From Rhizobium sp. NZLR1 (GTDB lineage Bacteria > Pseudomonadota > Alphaproteobacteria > Rhizobiales > Rhizobiaceae), in assembly GCF_017357385.1 (NCBI RefSeq), contig NZ_CP071634.1, positions 124,001 through 188,000 of the forward strand: DNA of 64,000 nt, in the 5' to 3' direction. Below the pieces are notes generated by a model. The model worked only from the letters and a program-made list of their open reading frames with translations. It did no database searches and was not told the DNA's origin. The translations under genes and the position numbers were made by a program. Below, piece after piece: positions 8,948 through 18,851 of this stretch; the first letter of the stretch is position 1, and each line of letters begins with the position of its first letter.

Positions 8948-10414
8948 ATGAGTTTCAAAATCGCTATCATCGGTGCGGGCAGCGTCGGTTTCACCAAGAA
9001 GCTGTTCACCGACATATTGTGCGTTCCCGAGTTTCGCGACGTCGAATTCGCGCTGACCGATCTCAGCGAGCATAATCTCGAGATGATCAAGGCGATCCTC
9101 GACCGGATCGTCGAAGCGAACGGTTTGCCGACCAAGGTGACGGCGACGACCGACCGGCGCCAGGCGCTGTCCGGCGCCCGTTATATCATCAGCTGCGTGC
9201 GGGTCGGCGGGCTCGAGGCCTATGCCGACGATATCCGCATCCCGTTGAAGTACGGCATCGATCAATGCGTCGGCGATACGATCTGCGCCGGCGGCATCCT
9301 TTACGGCCAGCGCAACATCCCGGTTATCCTCGATTTCTGCAAGGATATCAGAGAGGTCGCCGAGCCCGGCGCGAAATTCCTGAACTATGCCAACCCGATG
9401 GCGATGAACACCTGGGCGGCGATCGAATATGGCAAGGTCGATACCGTCGGCCTCTGCCACGGCGTCCAGCACGGCGCCGAACAGATTGCCGAGGTGCTCG
9501 GCGCCAAGTCGCTTGGTGAGCTCGACTATGTCTGCTCCGGCATCAACCATCAGACCTGGTTCATCGACCTGCGCCTCAACGGCCGCAAGATCGGCAAGGA
9601 CGAGCTGGTCGCCGCCTTCGAGGCGCATCCGGTCTATTCGCAGCAGGAGAAGCTGCGCATCGACGTGCTGAAGCGTTTCGGCGTCTATTCCACCGAGAGC
9701 AACGGCCATCTTTCGGAATACCTGCCCTGGTACCGCAAGCGGCCGGAGGAAATCACCCGCTGGATCGATATGTCCGACTGGATCCACGGCGAGACCGGCG
9801 GTTATCTCCGCCATTCCACCGAAACCCGCAACTGGTTCGAGACCGAATTCCCGCAATTCCTGGAATCCGCCGGAAAGCCGCTCGACCCTACCAAGCGCTC
9901 GAACGAACATGCCAGCCACATTCTCGAGGCGCTGGAGACGAACCGGGTCTATCGCGGCCATTTCAACGTCAAGAACAACGGCGTCATCACCAACCTGCCA
10001 TCCGATGCGATCATCGAATCGCCGGGCTTCGTCGACCGCTTCGGCATCAACATGGTCTCGGGCGTCACCCTGCCGGAAGCCTGTGCGGCCACCTGCATCG
10101 CCTCGATCAACGTCCAGCGCATGTCGGTACATGCCGCCATATCCGGCGACATCGATCTTCTGAAGCTTGCCGTGCTGCACGATCCGCTGGTCGGCGCCGT
10201 GTCGACGCCTGAGGAAGTCTGGCAGATGGTCGACGAAATGGTCGTTGCCCAGGCGCGCTGGTTGCCGCAATATGCCGATGCCGTGCCGGCCGCCAAGGAG
10301 CGGCTGTCGAAATCCAAGGTGCAGACCCGCGACTGGGCGGGTGCCGCACGCCGCAACGTTCGCTCGATCGAGGAGCTGCGCGCGGAAAAGGCGGCGCTGA
10401 AACAGGCCGTCTGA
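8948..10414 (+). CDS. melA: alpha-galactosidase, glycoside hydrolase family 4
   Basis: This 488-residue cytoplasmic enzyme hydrolyses alpha-galactosides such as melibiose or raffinose by the NAD- and Mn-dependent redox-elimination route of family GH4. The NAD-binding GAGSVGF is at residues 9-15. The metal ligands are the Cys of LCHGVQHG and the His of CSGINHQ, and NPMA is also present. I took the ATG at 8948 (GAGG eight bases upstream) over the GTG three codons earlier. It heads the operon with the importer genes that follow. Gene order matches the alpha-galactoside (melA-agp) locus of S. meliloti; specificity for galactosides over other alpha-glycosides is inferred from that context. Confidence 0.88.
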   Translation: MSFKIAIIGAGSVGFTKKLFTDILCVPEFRDVEFALTDLSEHNLEMIKAILDRIVEANGLPTKVTATTDRRQALSGARYIISCVRVGGLEAYADDIRIPLKYGIDQCVGDTICAGGILYGQRNIPVILDFCKDIREVAEPGAKFLNYANPMAMNTWAAIEYGKVDTVGLCHGVQHGAEQIAEVLGAKSLGELDYVCSGINHQTWFIDLRLNGRKIGKDELVAAFEAHPVYSQQEKLRIDVLKRFGVYSTESNGHLSEYLPWYRKRPEEITRWIDMSDWIHGETGGYLRHSTETRNWFETEFPQFLESAGKPLDPTKRSNEHASHILEALETNRVYRGHFNVKNNGVITNLPSDAIIESPGFVDRFGINMVSGVTLPEACAATCIASINVQRMSVHAAISGDIDLLKLAVLHDPLVGAVSTPEEVWQMVDEMVVAQARWLPQYADAVPAAKERLSKSKVQTRDWAGAARRNVRSIEELRAEKAALKQAV

Positions 10415-10538
10415 TTTTCGTGAAAGAGGGGTCGCCATGGATTTCCGGGAGGGAAATCCTTGGGCCGCCGGCCCGCTTTCATGCCGTTTGAGGAAAAGGA
10501 GCCGCGTGCCCCGCGCTCCGGAACAAGAGGGAGAAACG

Positions 10539-12629
10539 ATGATGAAATTCCGCAACCTTGGCATTCTGGCCGGACTGGCGCTTGGCGTCTCAGTCCTGGC
10601 GCTGAATGCATACGCCTCCGAGGCCACCGTTCCGCCGGCGCCGGCGGACTTCCCGGCCGAAGGCAAGATCAAATATGTGGCGCGCGACTCCATCCTGGAG
10701 TTCAAGGCGCTGCCCGAATATCACGAGCCCGACTGGGTCACGAAGAATTTCGTCTCAGCCGGCAAGCTGCCGCCGGTCAAGGATCGCCTGCCGAAGGAGC
10801 CGATGGTCTTCAAGACAGGCAATATGCCTGATGGTATCGGTGTCTACGGCGATACGATGCGCCACGTCATCGGCGGCCGGCCGGAAGGCTGGAACTACGG
10901 CGCCGGCCAGACGCAGGGCTGGGGCGGCATCGATATCGGTCTCTCCGAGTGCCTGACCCGCACCGCGCCGCTGTTCCAGGTGGAAGCCAAGGACACCGAG
11001 CCGTTGCCGAACCTTGCCAAGAGCTGGGATTGGTCCACAGACGGCCACAAGCTGACCATGCACCTGGTCGAAGGCGCCAAATGGTCGGACGGCGCGCCGT
11101 TCAATGCCGACGACATCATGTTCTACTGGGATGACGAAGTCGTCGATCCGAACGTCTCGCCGCTCGGCGGCGGCGCCTCGCCTGAGGCTTTCGGCGTCGG
11201 CACGACGTTGAAGAAGATCGACGACTACACCGTCGAATGGACCTTCAAGGAAGCCTTCCCGAAGCAATATCTCTACACGATGTCCTACCCGAACTTCTGC
11301 CCGGGTCCATCGCATATCCTCAAACCCCAACATCCGAAATATTCGAAGAACACCTACGACCAGTTCAAGAACGCCTTCCCGCCGGAGTTCATGAACATAC
11401 CGGTCATGGGCGCCTGGGTGCCTGTGGAATATCGTTCCGACGACATCATCGTCATGCGCCGCAACCCCTATTACTGGAAGGTCGACGAGAAGGGCAATCA
11501 GCTGCCCTATCTGAACGAGCTGCACTATAAGCTCTCGACCTGGGCCGACCGCGACGTTCAGGCCGTGGCCGGGGCCGCCGATATCTCCAACCTCGAGCAG
11601 CCGGAAAACTTCGTCGCGTCGCTGAAGCGCGCCGCAGAAAAGACCGCGCCGGCCCGCCTGGCTTTCGGTCCGCGCCTCATCGGCTATAACTTGCGCATGA
11701 ACTTCTCCGCCAACGGCTGGGGCAACCCGGACGAACGCGGCCAGGCGATCCGCGAGCTGAACCGCAACGAGGATTTCCGCAAGGCCGTCACCATGGCGCT
11801 CGATCGCAAGGCGATCGGCGACTCGCTGGTCAAGGGACCGTTCACCGCGATCTATGCGGGCGGGCTCTCCTCCGGCACCAGCTTTTACGACCGCAACTCC
11901 ACCGTCTACTATCCCTTTGATCTCAAGGGCGCCAAGGCGGAACTCGCCAAGGCAGGCCTCAAGGATACCGATGGCAACGGCATCGTGAACTTCCCGGCCG
12001 GCACGCTCGGCGGCAAGGATGTCGAAATCGTCATGCTGATCAACAATCAGTACACGACCGACAAGAGCCTTGCCGAAGGTGTCGTCGCTCAGATGGAGAA
12101 GCTCGGTCTGAAGATCGTCATCAATGCGCTCGACGGCCCGAAGCGTGACGACGCGCATTATGGCGGCCGTTTCGACTGGCTGATCCAGCGCAACACGACG
12201 GAACTGTCGTCGGTGGTGCAGAATACCGAGCAGCTTGCGCCGATCGGTCCACGCACCAGCTGGCACCATCGCGCCGGCAAGGACGATCAGCTCGATCTGA
12301 TGCCGTTCGAAAAGGAACTGAACGATGTCGTCGCCAAGTTCACGACCAGCCCGGACAATGATGCCCGCGTTGCGCTGATGAAACAGTACCAGAAGATCTC
12401 GACAGAGCACGTCAACACCGTGGGTCTGACGGAATATCCTGGCGCCCTGATCATCAACAAGCGGTTCTCGAATGTGCCGCAGGGCACGCCGATCTTCATG
12501 TTCAACTGGGCTGAAGATTCGGTGATCCGCGAACGCCTGTGGGTGGCCGCCGACAAGCAGGGCAAATACGAGCTGTTCCCAGAACAGCTGCCCGGCAAGC
12601 CTGGCGACAAGGGCCCTGTTAAGAACTAG
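10539..12629 (+). CDS. agpA: alpha-galactoside ABC transporter, periplasmic binding protein (family 5)
   Basis: This 696-residue precursor has a clear signal peptide at residues 1-26 (MKFRNLGILAGLALGVSVLA, cleaved near AYASEA). It belongs to the oligopeptide/nickel-type (family 5) binding proteins, with the LAKSWDWSTDGHKLTMHL and DGAPFNADDIMFYW signatures at about 155-205. It would capture alpha-galactosides in the periplasm. The start is the ATG at 10539, behind AAGAGGGAGAAACG; the longer frame upstream has no ribosome binding site. At nearly 700 residues it is long for the family but typical for AgpA-type proteins. A strong hairpin (12654-12678) lies between it and the permease genes. Confidence 0.88.
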   Translation: MMKFRNLGILAGLALGVSVLALNAYASEATVPPAPADFPAEGKIKYVARDSILEFKALPEYHEPDWVTKNFVSAGKLPPVKDRLPKEPMVFKTGNMPDGIGVYGDTMRHVIGGRPEGWNYGAGQTQGWGGIDIGLSECLTRTAPLFQVEAKDTEPLPNLAKSWDWSTDGHKLTMHLVEGAKWSDGAPFNADDIMFYWDDEVVDPNVSPLGGGASPEAFGVGTTLKKIDDYTVEWTFKEAFPKQYLYTMSYPNFCPGPSHILKPQHPKYSKNTYDQFKNAFPPEFMNIPVMGAWVPVEYRSDDIIVMRRNPYYWKVDEKGNQLPYLNELHYKLSTWADRDVQAVAGAADISNLEQPENFVASLKRAAEKTAPARLAFGPRLIGYNLRMNFSANGWGNPDERGQAIRELNRNEDFRKAVTMALDRKAIGDSLVKGPFTAIYAGGLSSGTSFYDRNSTVYYPFDLKGAKAELAKAGLKDTDGNGIVNFPAGTLGGKDVEIVMLINNQYTTDKSLAEGVVAQMEKLGLKIVINALDGPKRDDAHYGGRFDWLIQRNTTELSSVVQNTEQLAPIGPRTSWHHRAGKDDQLDLMPFEKELNDVVAKFTTSPDNDARVALMKQYQKISTEHVNTVGLTEYPGALIINKRFSNVPQGTPIFMFNWAEDSVIRERLWVAADKQGKYELFPEQLPGKPGDKGPVKN

Positions 12630-12653
12630 TTCCCTCCCAGCTGAAGCGAGATT

Positions 12654-12678
12654 CAGGCCGCGCGTGGCGCGCGGCCTG
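12654..12678 (+). terminator. intercistronic hairpin after the binding-protein gene
   Basis: CAGGCCGCGCG and CGCGCGGCCTG form a perfect 11-base stem with a TGG loop. There is no T-run, so full termination is unlikely. Hairpins in this place commonly stabilise or partly attenuate mRNA, so that the binding protein is made in excess over the permeases. Confidence 0.75.
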
Positions 12679-12743
12679 ATATGACCAACAAGCCGGCCGC
12701 GCTGACAAGGAGCGACTGGCGGCAAGGAAAAGCGGACCGTCCG

Positions 12744-13751
12744 ATGTTACGATTCCTGCTCGTGCGCATAGCTTCCGCGATCCCCGTCCTGTTCATTCTG
12801 AGCGTGGTGACTTTCGCGATCATCCAGGCCCCGCCCGGTGACTATGCCGATTATATAAGATCCCAGCTGATCAACCAGGGCGGCGCATCCTATGCCCAGG
12901 CCGAAGAGCAGGCCCAGGCCTACCGGGTCGAACACGGTTTGGATAAACCGATGGTCGTCCAATACGTCAACTGGATCGGCGGCATCGTCACCCGCGGGGA
13001 TTTCGGCTACAGCATGTTCTACAACAAGCCGGTCGCCGACGTCGTCGCAGAGCGGCTGCCGCGGACCCTGCTTCTGGCGCTTGTCTGCCACATCCTCGCT
13101 TCGGTGCTCGGCATCGGCTTCGGCATCTGGGCGGCGACGCGGCAATACAGCTGGATCGACAGCACGCTTTCGGCGATTTCCTTCCTCGGCATGACGGTGC
13201 CGCGGTTCCTGATGGCGCTGATCATCGTCTATCTGCTGGTCTTCCAATTCAACGTTGCCGAAATCGGCAGTTTCTTCTCGCCGCAATATGGCGGAGCGCC
13301 TTGGTCGTGGGCGAAATTCGTCGATCTCGTCCATCATGTCTGGCCGGTCGTGGCGATCGCCACCTTCGGCGGGCTCGCCTACAATATGCGGGTGATGCGC
13401 GGCAATCTGCTCGACACGCTGAACGCCCAATATGTCGAGACGGCCAAGGCCAAGGGGCTTTCCGGCGCGGCGGTGGTGATGCGCCATGCGGTGCCCAATG
13501 CGCTTCATCCATTGGTAATGTACCAGGGCGTCGTGCTGCCCTACATGCTGACCGGCGAGATCGAAACCGCCATCATCTTCGCGCTGCCGACCGTCGGCCC
13601 GGCGATCGTCGGCTCGATGGCGATCGGCGACGTCTATGTCACCGCCACCTTCATGATGGTGCTGTCGGCGACGCTGATCGTCGGCAACATCATTGCCGAC
13701 CTGCTGCTGGCGCTGCTCGACCCGCGTGTCCGCCAATTTCAAGGAGCCTGA
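12744..13751 (+). CDS. agpB: alpha-galactoside ABC transporter permease (OppB type)
   Basis: This 335-residue inner-membrane permease begins MLRFLLVRIASAIPVLF, the standard first helix of the DppB/OppB family. It has about six membrane helices and an EAA-type cytoplasmic loop (TAKAKGLSGAAVVMRHAVPNAL at about 235-260) that contacts the ATPase. I chose the ATG at 12744 because it gives the family-typical N terminus. AAGGA is about 15 bases upstream, rather far, and an ATG at 12681 remains possible. It works with AgpC and AgpD to import the sugar delivered by AgpA. Confidence 0.85.
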   Translation: MLRFLLVRIASAIPVLFILSVVTFAIIQAPPGDYADYIRSQLINQGGASYAQAEEQAQAYRVEHGLDKPMVVQYVNWIGGIVTRGDFGYSMFYNKPVADVVAERLPRTLLLALVCHILASVLGIGFGIWAATRQYSWIDSTLSAISFLGMTVPRFLMALIIVYLLVFQFNVAEIGSFFSPQYGGAPWSWAKFVDLVHHVWPVVAIATFGGLAYNMRVMRGNLLDTLNAQYVETAKAKGLSGAAVVMRHAVPNALHPLVMYQGVVLPYMLTGEIETAIIFALPTVGPAIVGSMAIGDVYVTATFMMVLSATLIVGNIIADLLLALLDPRVRQFQGA

Positions 13752-13752
13752 G

Positions 13753-14892
13753 ATGCTGGCTTTCGACTCCTCGCCGCCACCGCCGACAACGACCGAACCT
13801 TCGGTCAACAAGCCATCGCGTGGCCATGAGAGCTATATCGCCCTGGTCTGGCGCCGGCTGCGGCGTTCCTGGACCGGCATGGCCGGGCTTATCCTCGTCG
13901 GGCTGTTGCTGCTCATGGCGATCTTTGCCGATTTCGTCGCGCCGATGGACCCGAAGGCGACCGATATCGGCTTCGCGCCGCCGCAGATGATGAGCTTTCA
14001 CGACAAGGACGGCAATTTCGTCTTCCAGCCGCGCGTCTATGGCCTGGCCGATTCCGATGCGCTCGACCCGGTCACCTTCCAGCCGATCGTCGGCGTCGAT
14101 TATGACAATCCGCGGCTGCTCGGCTTCTTCGTCAAGGGCGCCGAATATCAGCTTTTCGGCCTGATCCCGGCTAAGCGCCACTTCTTCGGCTCGACCGCTG
14201 GCGAGCCGGTGCATTTCCTCGGCACCGATAAATTCGGCCGCGACGTGCTGTCGCGCGCCATCATCGGCTCGCGCATCTCGCTGACGATCGCACTGACCGT
14301 CGTCTTCATCGTCACCGTCATCGGCACGACGGTCGGCATGGTCTCCGGTTATTTCGGCGGCGCCTTCGATGTCTGGCTGCAGCGTTTCGTCGAGCTGGTG
14401 CTCGCCTTCCCGCAATTGCCGCTCTATCTGGCGCTGACCTCGCTGATCCCGGTGACGGCGCCGACCAATGTCTTCCTCGGCTTCGTCATCGTCGTGATGT
14501 CGGCGCTCGGCTGGGCGCAGATGTCGCGCGAGGTGCGCGGCAAGACCCTGGCGCTCGCCCGCATCGATTACGTCAGGGCGGCAATGGCTGTCGGCGCCAC
14601 CGACCGGCGCATCATCCTGCAGCATATCTTCCCGAACGTGATGAGCCACGTCATCGTTGCGGTGACGCTCGCCATACCAAGTGTCGTGCTGCTGGAATCC
14701 TTCCTCGGCTTCCTGGGCTTTGCCGTCAAGCCGCCGCTGATCTCCTGGGGGCTGATGCTGCAGGATACCGCGACCTATTCGGTGATCGGCTCCTATCCCT
14801 GGATTCTCTCCCCCGTCGGCTTCGTGCTCGTCACCGTCTTCGCCTTCAATGCGCTGGGCGATGGACTGCGCGACGCAGTCGATCCTTATTGA
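13753..14892 (+). CDS. agpC: alpha-galactoside ABC transporter permease (OppC type)
   Basis: This 379-residue permease has one N-terminal helix (about 40-60, WTGMAGLILVGLLLLMAIFA). A long periplasmic insert of roughly 100 residues follows, then the five-helix DppC/OppC core with EAA loop GKTLALARIDYVRAAMAVGAT. The start is fixed by AAGGAGCCTGAG just upstream of the ATG; the upstream stop overlaps this ribosome binding site. The insert between helices 1 and 2 is longer than in peptide permeases and is shared with other sugar importers of this group. Confidence 0.86.
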   Translation: MLAFDSSPPPPTTTEPSVNKPSRGHESYIALVWRRLRRSWTGMAGLILVGLLLLMAIFADFVAPMDPKATDIGFAPPQMMSFHDKDGNFVFQPRVYGLADSDALDPVTFQPIVGVDYDNPRLLGFFVKGAEYQLFGLIPAKRHFFGSTAGEPVHFLGTDKFGRDVLSRAIIGSRISLTIALTVVFIVTVIGTTVGMVSGYFGGAFDVWLQRFVELVLAFPQLPLYLALTSLIPVTAPTNVFLGFVIVVMSALGWAQMSREVRGKTLALARIDYVRAAMAVGATDRRIILQHIFPNVMSHVIVAVTLAIPSVVLLESFLGFLGFAVKPPLISWGLMLQDTATYSVIGSYPWILSPVGFVLVTVFAFNALGDGLRDAVDPY

Positions 14893-14902
14893 GGTGATTG
14901 AT

Positions 14903-16570
14903 ATGGCTCTTGCACTGGTCAATTCCTTCGCCCCGCCCGTCCGCCACGACCATGATGGCCGCTCGGACACGCCAATCATCGACGCTCGCAATGTGGCGGT
15001 GAATTTCAAGGTCGAGGACGGCATGGTCGAAGCCGTCAAGGACGTCTCCTTCCAGCTCTATCGCGGCGAGACGATCGCCATCGTCGGCGAATCCGGCTCC
15101 GGCAAATCGGTGACGGCGCGAACGGTGATGGGGCTGCTGTCGAAGCGCGCCGTGGTTTCGGAGAAATCGACGGTCGCCTATGACGGCAGCAATATCCTGA
15201 CATTTTCCGAGCGGGCCCGCCGCAAGCTGCGCGGCGACCGCATCTCGATGATCTTCCAGGAGCCCATGAGCTCGCTGAACCCGATCTATACGATCGGCAG
15301 CCAGATCGTCGAGGCGATCCGCGTCCATCGCCGGATCAGCAAACGGGACGCGCAAAAACGTGCGCTCGAACTGCTCGAACATGTGCAGATCCCCGATCCG
15401 GCCGCGCGGCTGATGCAATATCCGCATCAGCTTTCCGGCGGCCAGCGCCAGCGCGTAATGATCGCCATGGCGCTTGCCAACGATCCGGATGTCTTGATCG
15501 CCGACGAGCCGACGACGGCGCTCGACGTTACCGTGCAGGCGCAGATCCTCAACCTGATCCGCAACCTGCAGAAGGAAATGGGGATGGCCGTCATCCTCAT
15601 CACCCACGACCTGACCGTGGTGCGGCAGTTTTCGGATTACGTCTATGTGATGCAGCATGGCGAAGTGCGCGAGCACAACACCACCGAAGCCCTGTTTGCC
15701 AATCCGCAGCACGCCTATACCAGGCATCTGCTTGCCTCCGAGCCGCGCGGCCAGGCCAATCCGCTGCCGGAGGGATCGGATGTCATCCTCGATGCCAAGG
15801 GCGTGCGCGTCTCCTTCATGATGCGCCACGGCACCTTCTTCAAGCCGGCGATGCGCGAGCTTGTCGCCGTCGACAGCCTGAGCCTGACGCTGCGCCGTCA
15901 CGAGACGCTCGGTCTCGTCGGCGAATCCGGCTCCGGCAAGACGACATTCGGCCAGGCGATCCTGCGGCTGAACACGCCCGACAGCGGCGAGATCCACTTC
16001 GACCATCAACCGATCCACGGGCTTTCCAGGGCCGGGATGCGGCCATTCCGGGCCCGCATGCAGGTGGTGTTCCAGGACCCGTTCTCATCCCTCAACCCGC
16101 GCATGACGATCGGCCAGATCATCGAGGAAGGCCTCGTCGTCAACCGGCTGGGCGCCACCCGGGCCGAACGGCAGGACCGGGTGCGCGAGGCACTGATCTC
16201 AGCCGGCATGCCCGGCAATATCCTGTCGCGTTTCCCGCATGAATTTTCCGGCGGCCAGCGCCAGCGTATCGCCATTGCCCGCGCCATCGCGCTCGAGCCG
16301 GAGTTCATCCTGCTCGACGAGCCGACATCCGCACTCGACCTTTCCGTCCAGGCGCAGATCATCGAACTGCTGCGCAAGCTGCAGGACGAGCGCGGCCTGA
16401 GCTACCTCTTCATCTCCCACGATCTCAAGGTCGTCAGAGCCCTCTGCCATCGCGTCATCGTTATGCAGCATGGCAAGATCGTCGAAGAGGGTCCCGTCAA
16501 CGAAGTACTATCCCATCCCAAGACCGCCTACACCGAACGGCTCGTCAAAGCCGCTTTCGAGGTAGCATGA
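14903..16570 (+). CDS. agpD: alpha-galactoside ABC transporter, fused double ATP-binding protein
   Basis: This 555-residue cytoplasmic protein is two oligopeptide-type ATPase domains in tandem. Each has a Walker A (GESGSGKS at about 65-72 and GESGSGKT at about 340-347), an LSGGQ or FSGGQ signature, and a Walker B followed by Glu (LIADEPTT and LLDEPTS). It replaces the separate OppD and OppF subunits and powers AgpBC. The ATG at 14903 has GAGGTG in front; it begins 10 bases after the agpC stop. Fused ATPases are usual in this rhizobial alpha-galactoside transporter. Confidence 0.88.
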   Translation: MALALVNSFAPPVRHDHDGRSDTPIIDARNVAVNFKVEDGMVEAVKDVSFQLYRGETIAIVGESGSGKSVTARTVMGLLSKRAVVSEKSTVAYDGSNILTFSERARRKLRGDRISMIFQEPMSSLNPIYTIGSQIVEAIRVHRRISKRDAQKRALELLEHVQIPDPAARLMQYPHQLSGGQRQRVMIAMALANDPDVLIADEPTTALDVTVQAQILNLIRNLQKEMGMAVILITHDLTVVRQFSDYVYVMQHGEVREHNTTEALFANPQHAYTRHLLASEPRGQANPLPEGSDVILDAKGVRVSFMMRHGTFFKPAMRELVAVDSLSLTLRRHETLGLVGESGSGKTTFGQAILRLNTPDSGEIHFDHQPIHGLSRAGMRPFRARMQVVFQDPFSSLNPRMTIGQIIEEGLVVNRLGATRAERQDRVREALISAGMPGNILSRFPHEFSGGQRQRIAIARAIALEPEFILLDEPTSALDLSVQAQIIELLRKLQDERGLSYLFISHDLKVVRALCHRVIVMQHGKIVEEGPVNEVLSHPKTAYTERLVKAAFEVA

Positions 16571-16592
16571 CTATCGAATGCCGGAGGTTATA

Positions 16593-17963
16593 ATGGCAGC
16601 AAATCCCAAAATCACATTCATCGGAGCAGGCTCCACCGTTTTCATGAAGAACATCGTCGGCGACGTGTTGCAGCGTCCGGCCCTGTCGGGTGCGACGATC
16701 GCCTTGATGGATCTCAATCCGCAACGGTTGGAAGAAAGCGCCGTCGTCGTCAACAAGCTGATCTCGACGCTCGGCGTCAAGGCCAAGGCCGAGACCTATT
16801 CCGACCAACGCAAGGCGCTTGCCGGCGCCGATTTCGTCGTCGTCGCCTTCCAGATCGGCGGCTATGAACCCTGCACCGTCACCGACTTCGAAGTGCCGAA
16901 GAAATACGGGCTGCGCCAGACGATTGCCGATACGCTCGGCGTCGGCGGCATCATGCGCGGGCTTCGCACCGTGCCGCATCTCTGGAAGATCTGCGAGGAC
17001 ATGCTCGCCATCTGCCCCGAGGCGATCATGCTGCAATATGTCAACCCGATGGCGATCAACACCTGGGCGATATCGGAGAAATACCCGACCATTCGCCAGG
17101 TCGGCCTCTGCCATTCGGTGCAGGGCACGGCGATGGAGCTGGCCCATGACCTCGACATTCCCTACGAGGAAATCCGTTACCGGGCGGCCGGCATCAACCA
17201 CATGGCCTTCTATCTCAAATTCGAGCATCGCCAGGCCGATGGTTCCTACCGCAACCTCTATCCCGATCTGCTGCGCGCCTATCGCGAGGGCAGGGCGCCG
17301 AAGCCCGGCTGGAACCCGCGCTGCCCGAACAAGGTGCGCTACGAAATGCTGACGCGTCTTGGCTATTTCGTTACCGAAAGCTCGGAGCATTTTGCCGAAT
17401 ACACGCCCTATTTCATCAAGGAGGGTCGCGAGGACCTGATCGAGAAATTCGGCATTCCGCTTGATGAATATCCAAAACGCTGCATCGAGCAGATCGAGCG
17501 CTGGAAGGGCCAGGCGGAGGCCTATCGCAGCGCCGACAAGATCGAGATTCAGCCGTCGAAGGAATATGCTTCCTCGATCATCAACTCGGTCTGGACCGGC
17601 GAACCCTCGGTGATCTACGGCAATGTCCGCAACAATGGCTGCATCACCTCGCTGCCGAACAACTGCGCCGCCGAAGTGCCCTGCCTGGTCGATGCCTCCG
17701 GCATCCAGCCGACCTTCATCGGCGACCTGCCGCCGCAGCTGACCGCGCTGATCCGCACCAATATCAACGTCCAGGAACTGACGGTGCAGGCGCTGATGAC
17801 CGAAAATCGCGAGCACATCTACCACGCCGCGATGATGGACCCACACACGGCGGCCGAACTCGACCTCGACCAGATCTGGTCGCTGGTCGACGACCTGCTC
17901 GCCACCCACGGCAACTGGCTGCCCGAATGGGCCCGCACATCCAGTAAAGTCAAGGCTGCCTGA
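16593..17963 (+). CDS. second alpha-galactosidase-like enzyme, glycoside hydrolase family 4
   Basis: This 456-residue GH4 enzyme has the NAD-binding GAGSTVFMKN at about residues 10-19. The metal-site Cys is in LCHSVQGT, the His in AAGINHMAFY, and NPMAINTW is also present. The start has GGAGG five bases upstream. It closes the agp operon and is followed by a strong terminator. It differs clearly from the first GH4 gene at 8948, so the two probably split substrates, for example melibiose against raffinose-type oligosaccharides, or different glyco-epimers. Equivalent pairs (agaL1 and agaL2) flank the transporter in S. meliloti. Confidence 0.87.
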   Translation: MAANPKITFIGAGSTVFMKNIVGDVLQRPALSGATIALMDLNPQRLEESAVVVNKLISTLGVKAKAETYSDQRKALAGADFVVVAFQIGGYEPCTVTDFEVPKKYGLRQTIADTLGVGGIMRGLRTVPHLWKICEDMLAICPEAIMLQYVNPMAINTWAISEKYPTIRQVGLCHSVQGTAMELAHDLDIPYEEIRYRAAGINHMAFYLKFEHRQADGSYRNLYPDLLRAYREGRAPKPGWNPRCPNKVRYEMLTRLGYFVTESSEHFAEYTPYFIKEGREDLIEKFGIPLDEYPKRCIEQIERWKGQAEAYRSADKIEIQPSKEYASSIINSVWTGEPSVIYGNVRNNGCITSLPNNCAAEVPCLVDASGIQPTFIGDLPPQLTALIRTNINVQELTVQALMTENREHIYHAAMMDPHTAAELDLDQIWSLVDDLLATHGNWLPEWARTSSKVKAA

Positions 17964-17992
17964 CCTACTCTCCCTGGTCAGGCGTCAAAGAG

Positions 17993-18025
17993 CCCCGCGG
18001 TGTTGCAACAACCGCGGGGTTTTTT
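17993..18025 (+). terminator. Rho-independent terminator of the agp operon
   Basis: CCCCGCGGTGTTG pairs with CAACAACCGCGGGG, with a single bulged A, and a run of six T follows at 18020-18025. It sits 30 bases after the second GH4 gene and is the clearest intrinsic terminator in the window. Confidence 0.93.
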
Positions 18026-18851
18026 GCGGACGCCGGGTACAGCGACCGGTTGAGGAACCGACGGCGACGCGCTGTGGCGATCTGATCGCGTATCCGACGC
18101 GGTGCGCCTGGGAATGCGGTTCATGGGGCCGACATCAAGGACCGCACGACGTCGCCAGGAAGGGCTTCACGGCCAACGGTCAGGTCGACGGCACGACTGG
18201 AAAATCAAGCAATCAAGGGAATTTAGGGAGATTTGGCTGGGGAAGCTGGATTCTCACATGATTTCAATGGCGTAGCGAAAAACCTTATAATTCCCTATGT
18301 TTTCCCGCCGCGAGCGACCGTGGATGCCACCTTTGAGCCCTGGCTTTAGGCCTCAGTCAACCCCTCGGTCGATCGGCAATAATTTCCGCTCACGTTGCGG
18401 TGGCGCAGCCATAAAGCGCCCGTGCGGGAAGAGGTAGCAAAGCCGACCGGTCGGGCGTGCCGCTGCCCACAATTCTGCTGCGCGGGGCCGGCGGCCGGGC
18501 CGATCAGGAATTCAACAAGGCTTACGCTTTTTATCGGAATTCTGATGGATTGGCGCGGCGCGGCGGGTTCGATCTCAAGCTCTGCCGCCATCGCTCGGCA
18601 ATGGCTTTCGATCGAAAGACCGATCCGCTCGGCAGCCAAAGACTGGCGGCGAAGCGGTCGGCGGATGATCGGGCGTTTCCTCATACATCGAAGGCTGGGT
18701 TTCGCGGGCGCGTGACCTTGGCATTTGCTATGATGACCGACCGCGAACAAAATCTACCGCTACTTCCGGGATGCCCGAGAAATTCAAAGGCAATGCCGAT
18801 TTCCCCCGCGCAACATCCTGTCGCGGACCAGCGCGGGCGGACAGCGTGGTT
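18026..18851. other. gene-poor stretch with a tRNA 3' end remnant
   Basis: No convincing gene is present. Open frames on both strands here have no ribosome binding site and no recognisable protein. The only structured item is a stretch at 18234-18260 that reads, on the minus strand, like the 3' end of a tRNA (listed separately). It marks the left edge of a decayed region that runs to about 23.8 kb. Confidence 0.6.
18234..18260 (-). pseudogene. remnant of a tRNA-Gln-like 3' end (possible attachment site scar)
   Basis: On the minus strand the bases read GAATCCAGCTTCCCCAGCCA. That matches the T-arm 3' half, a seven-base acceptor strand TTCCCCA, discriminator G and CCA of a tRNA, most like tRNA-Gln. 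The T-loop upstream is mutated (TGTGAG in place of GGTTCG), and no 5' half is found nearby. Integrases often leave such 3' tRNA copies as attachment sites. Confidence 0.5.

Noticed and set aside
8720..10705. 661-codon open frame antisense to the first GH4 gene
   Set aside because: It mirrors a well-supported GH4 gene, has no ribosome binding site and its translation matches no family; a high-GC codon-use artefact.
10755..12725. 656-codon open frame antisense to agpA
   Set aside because: It is the shadow of a binding-protein gene with signal peptide and clear motifs on the other strand.
18346..18750. 134-codon minus-strand frame in the decayed region
   Set aside because: No ribosome binding site, Arg/Ser/Pro-rich translation, overlapped by frames on the other strand.
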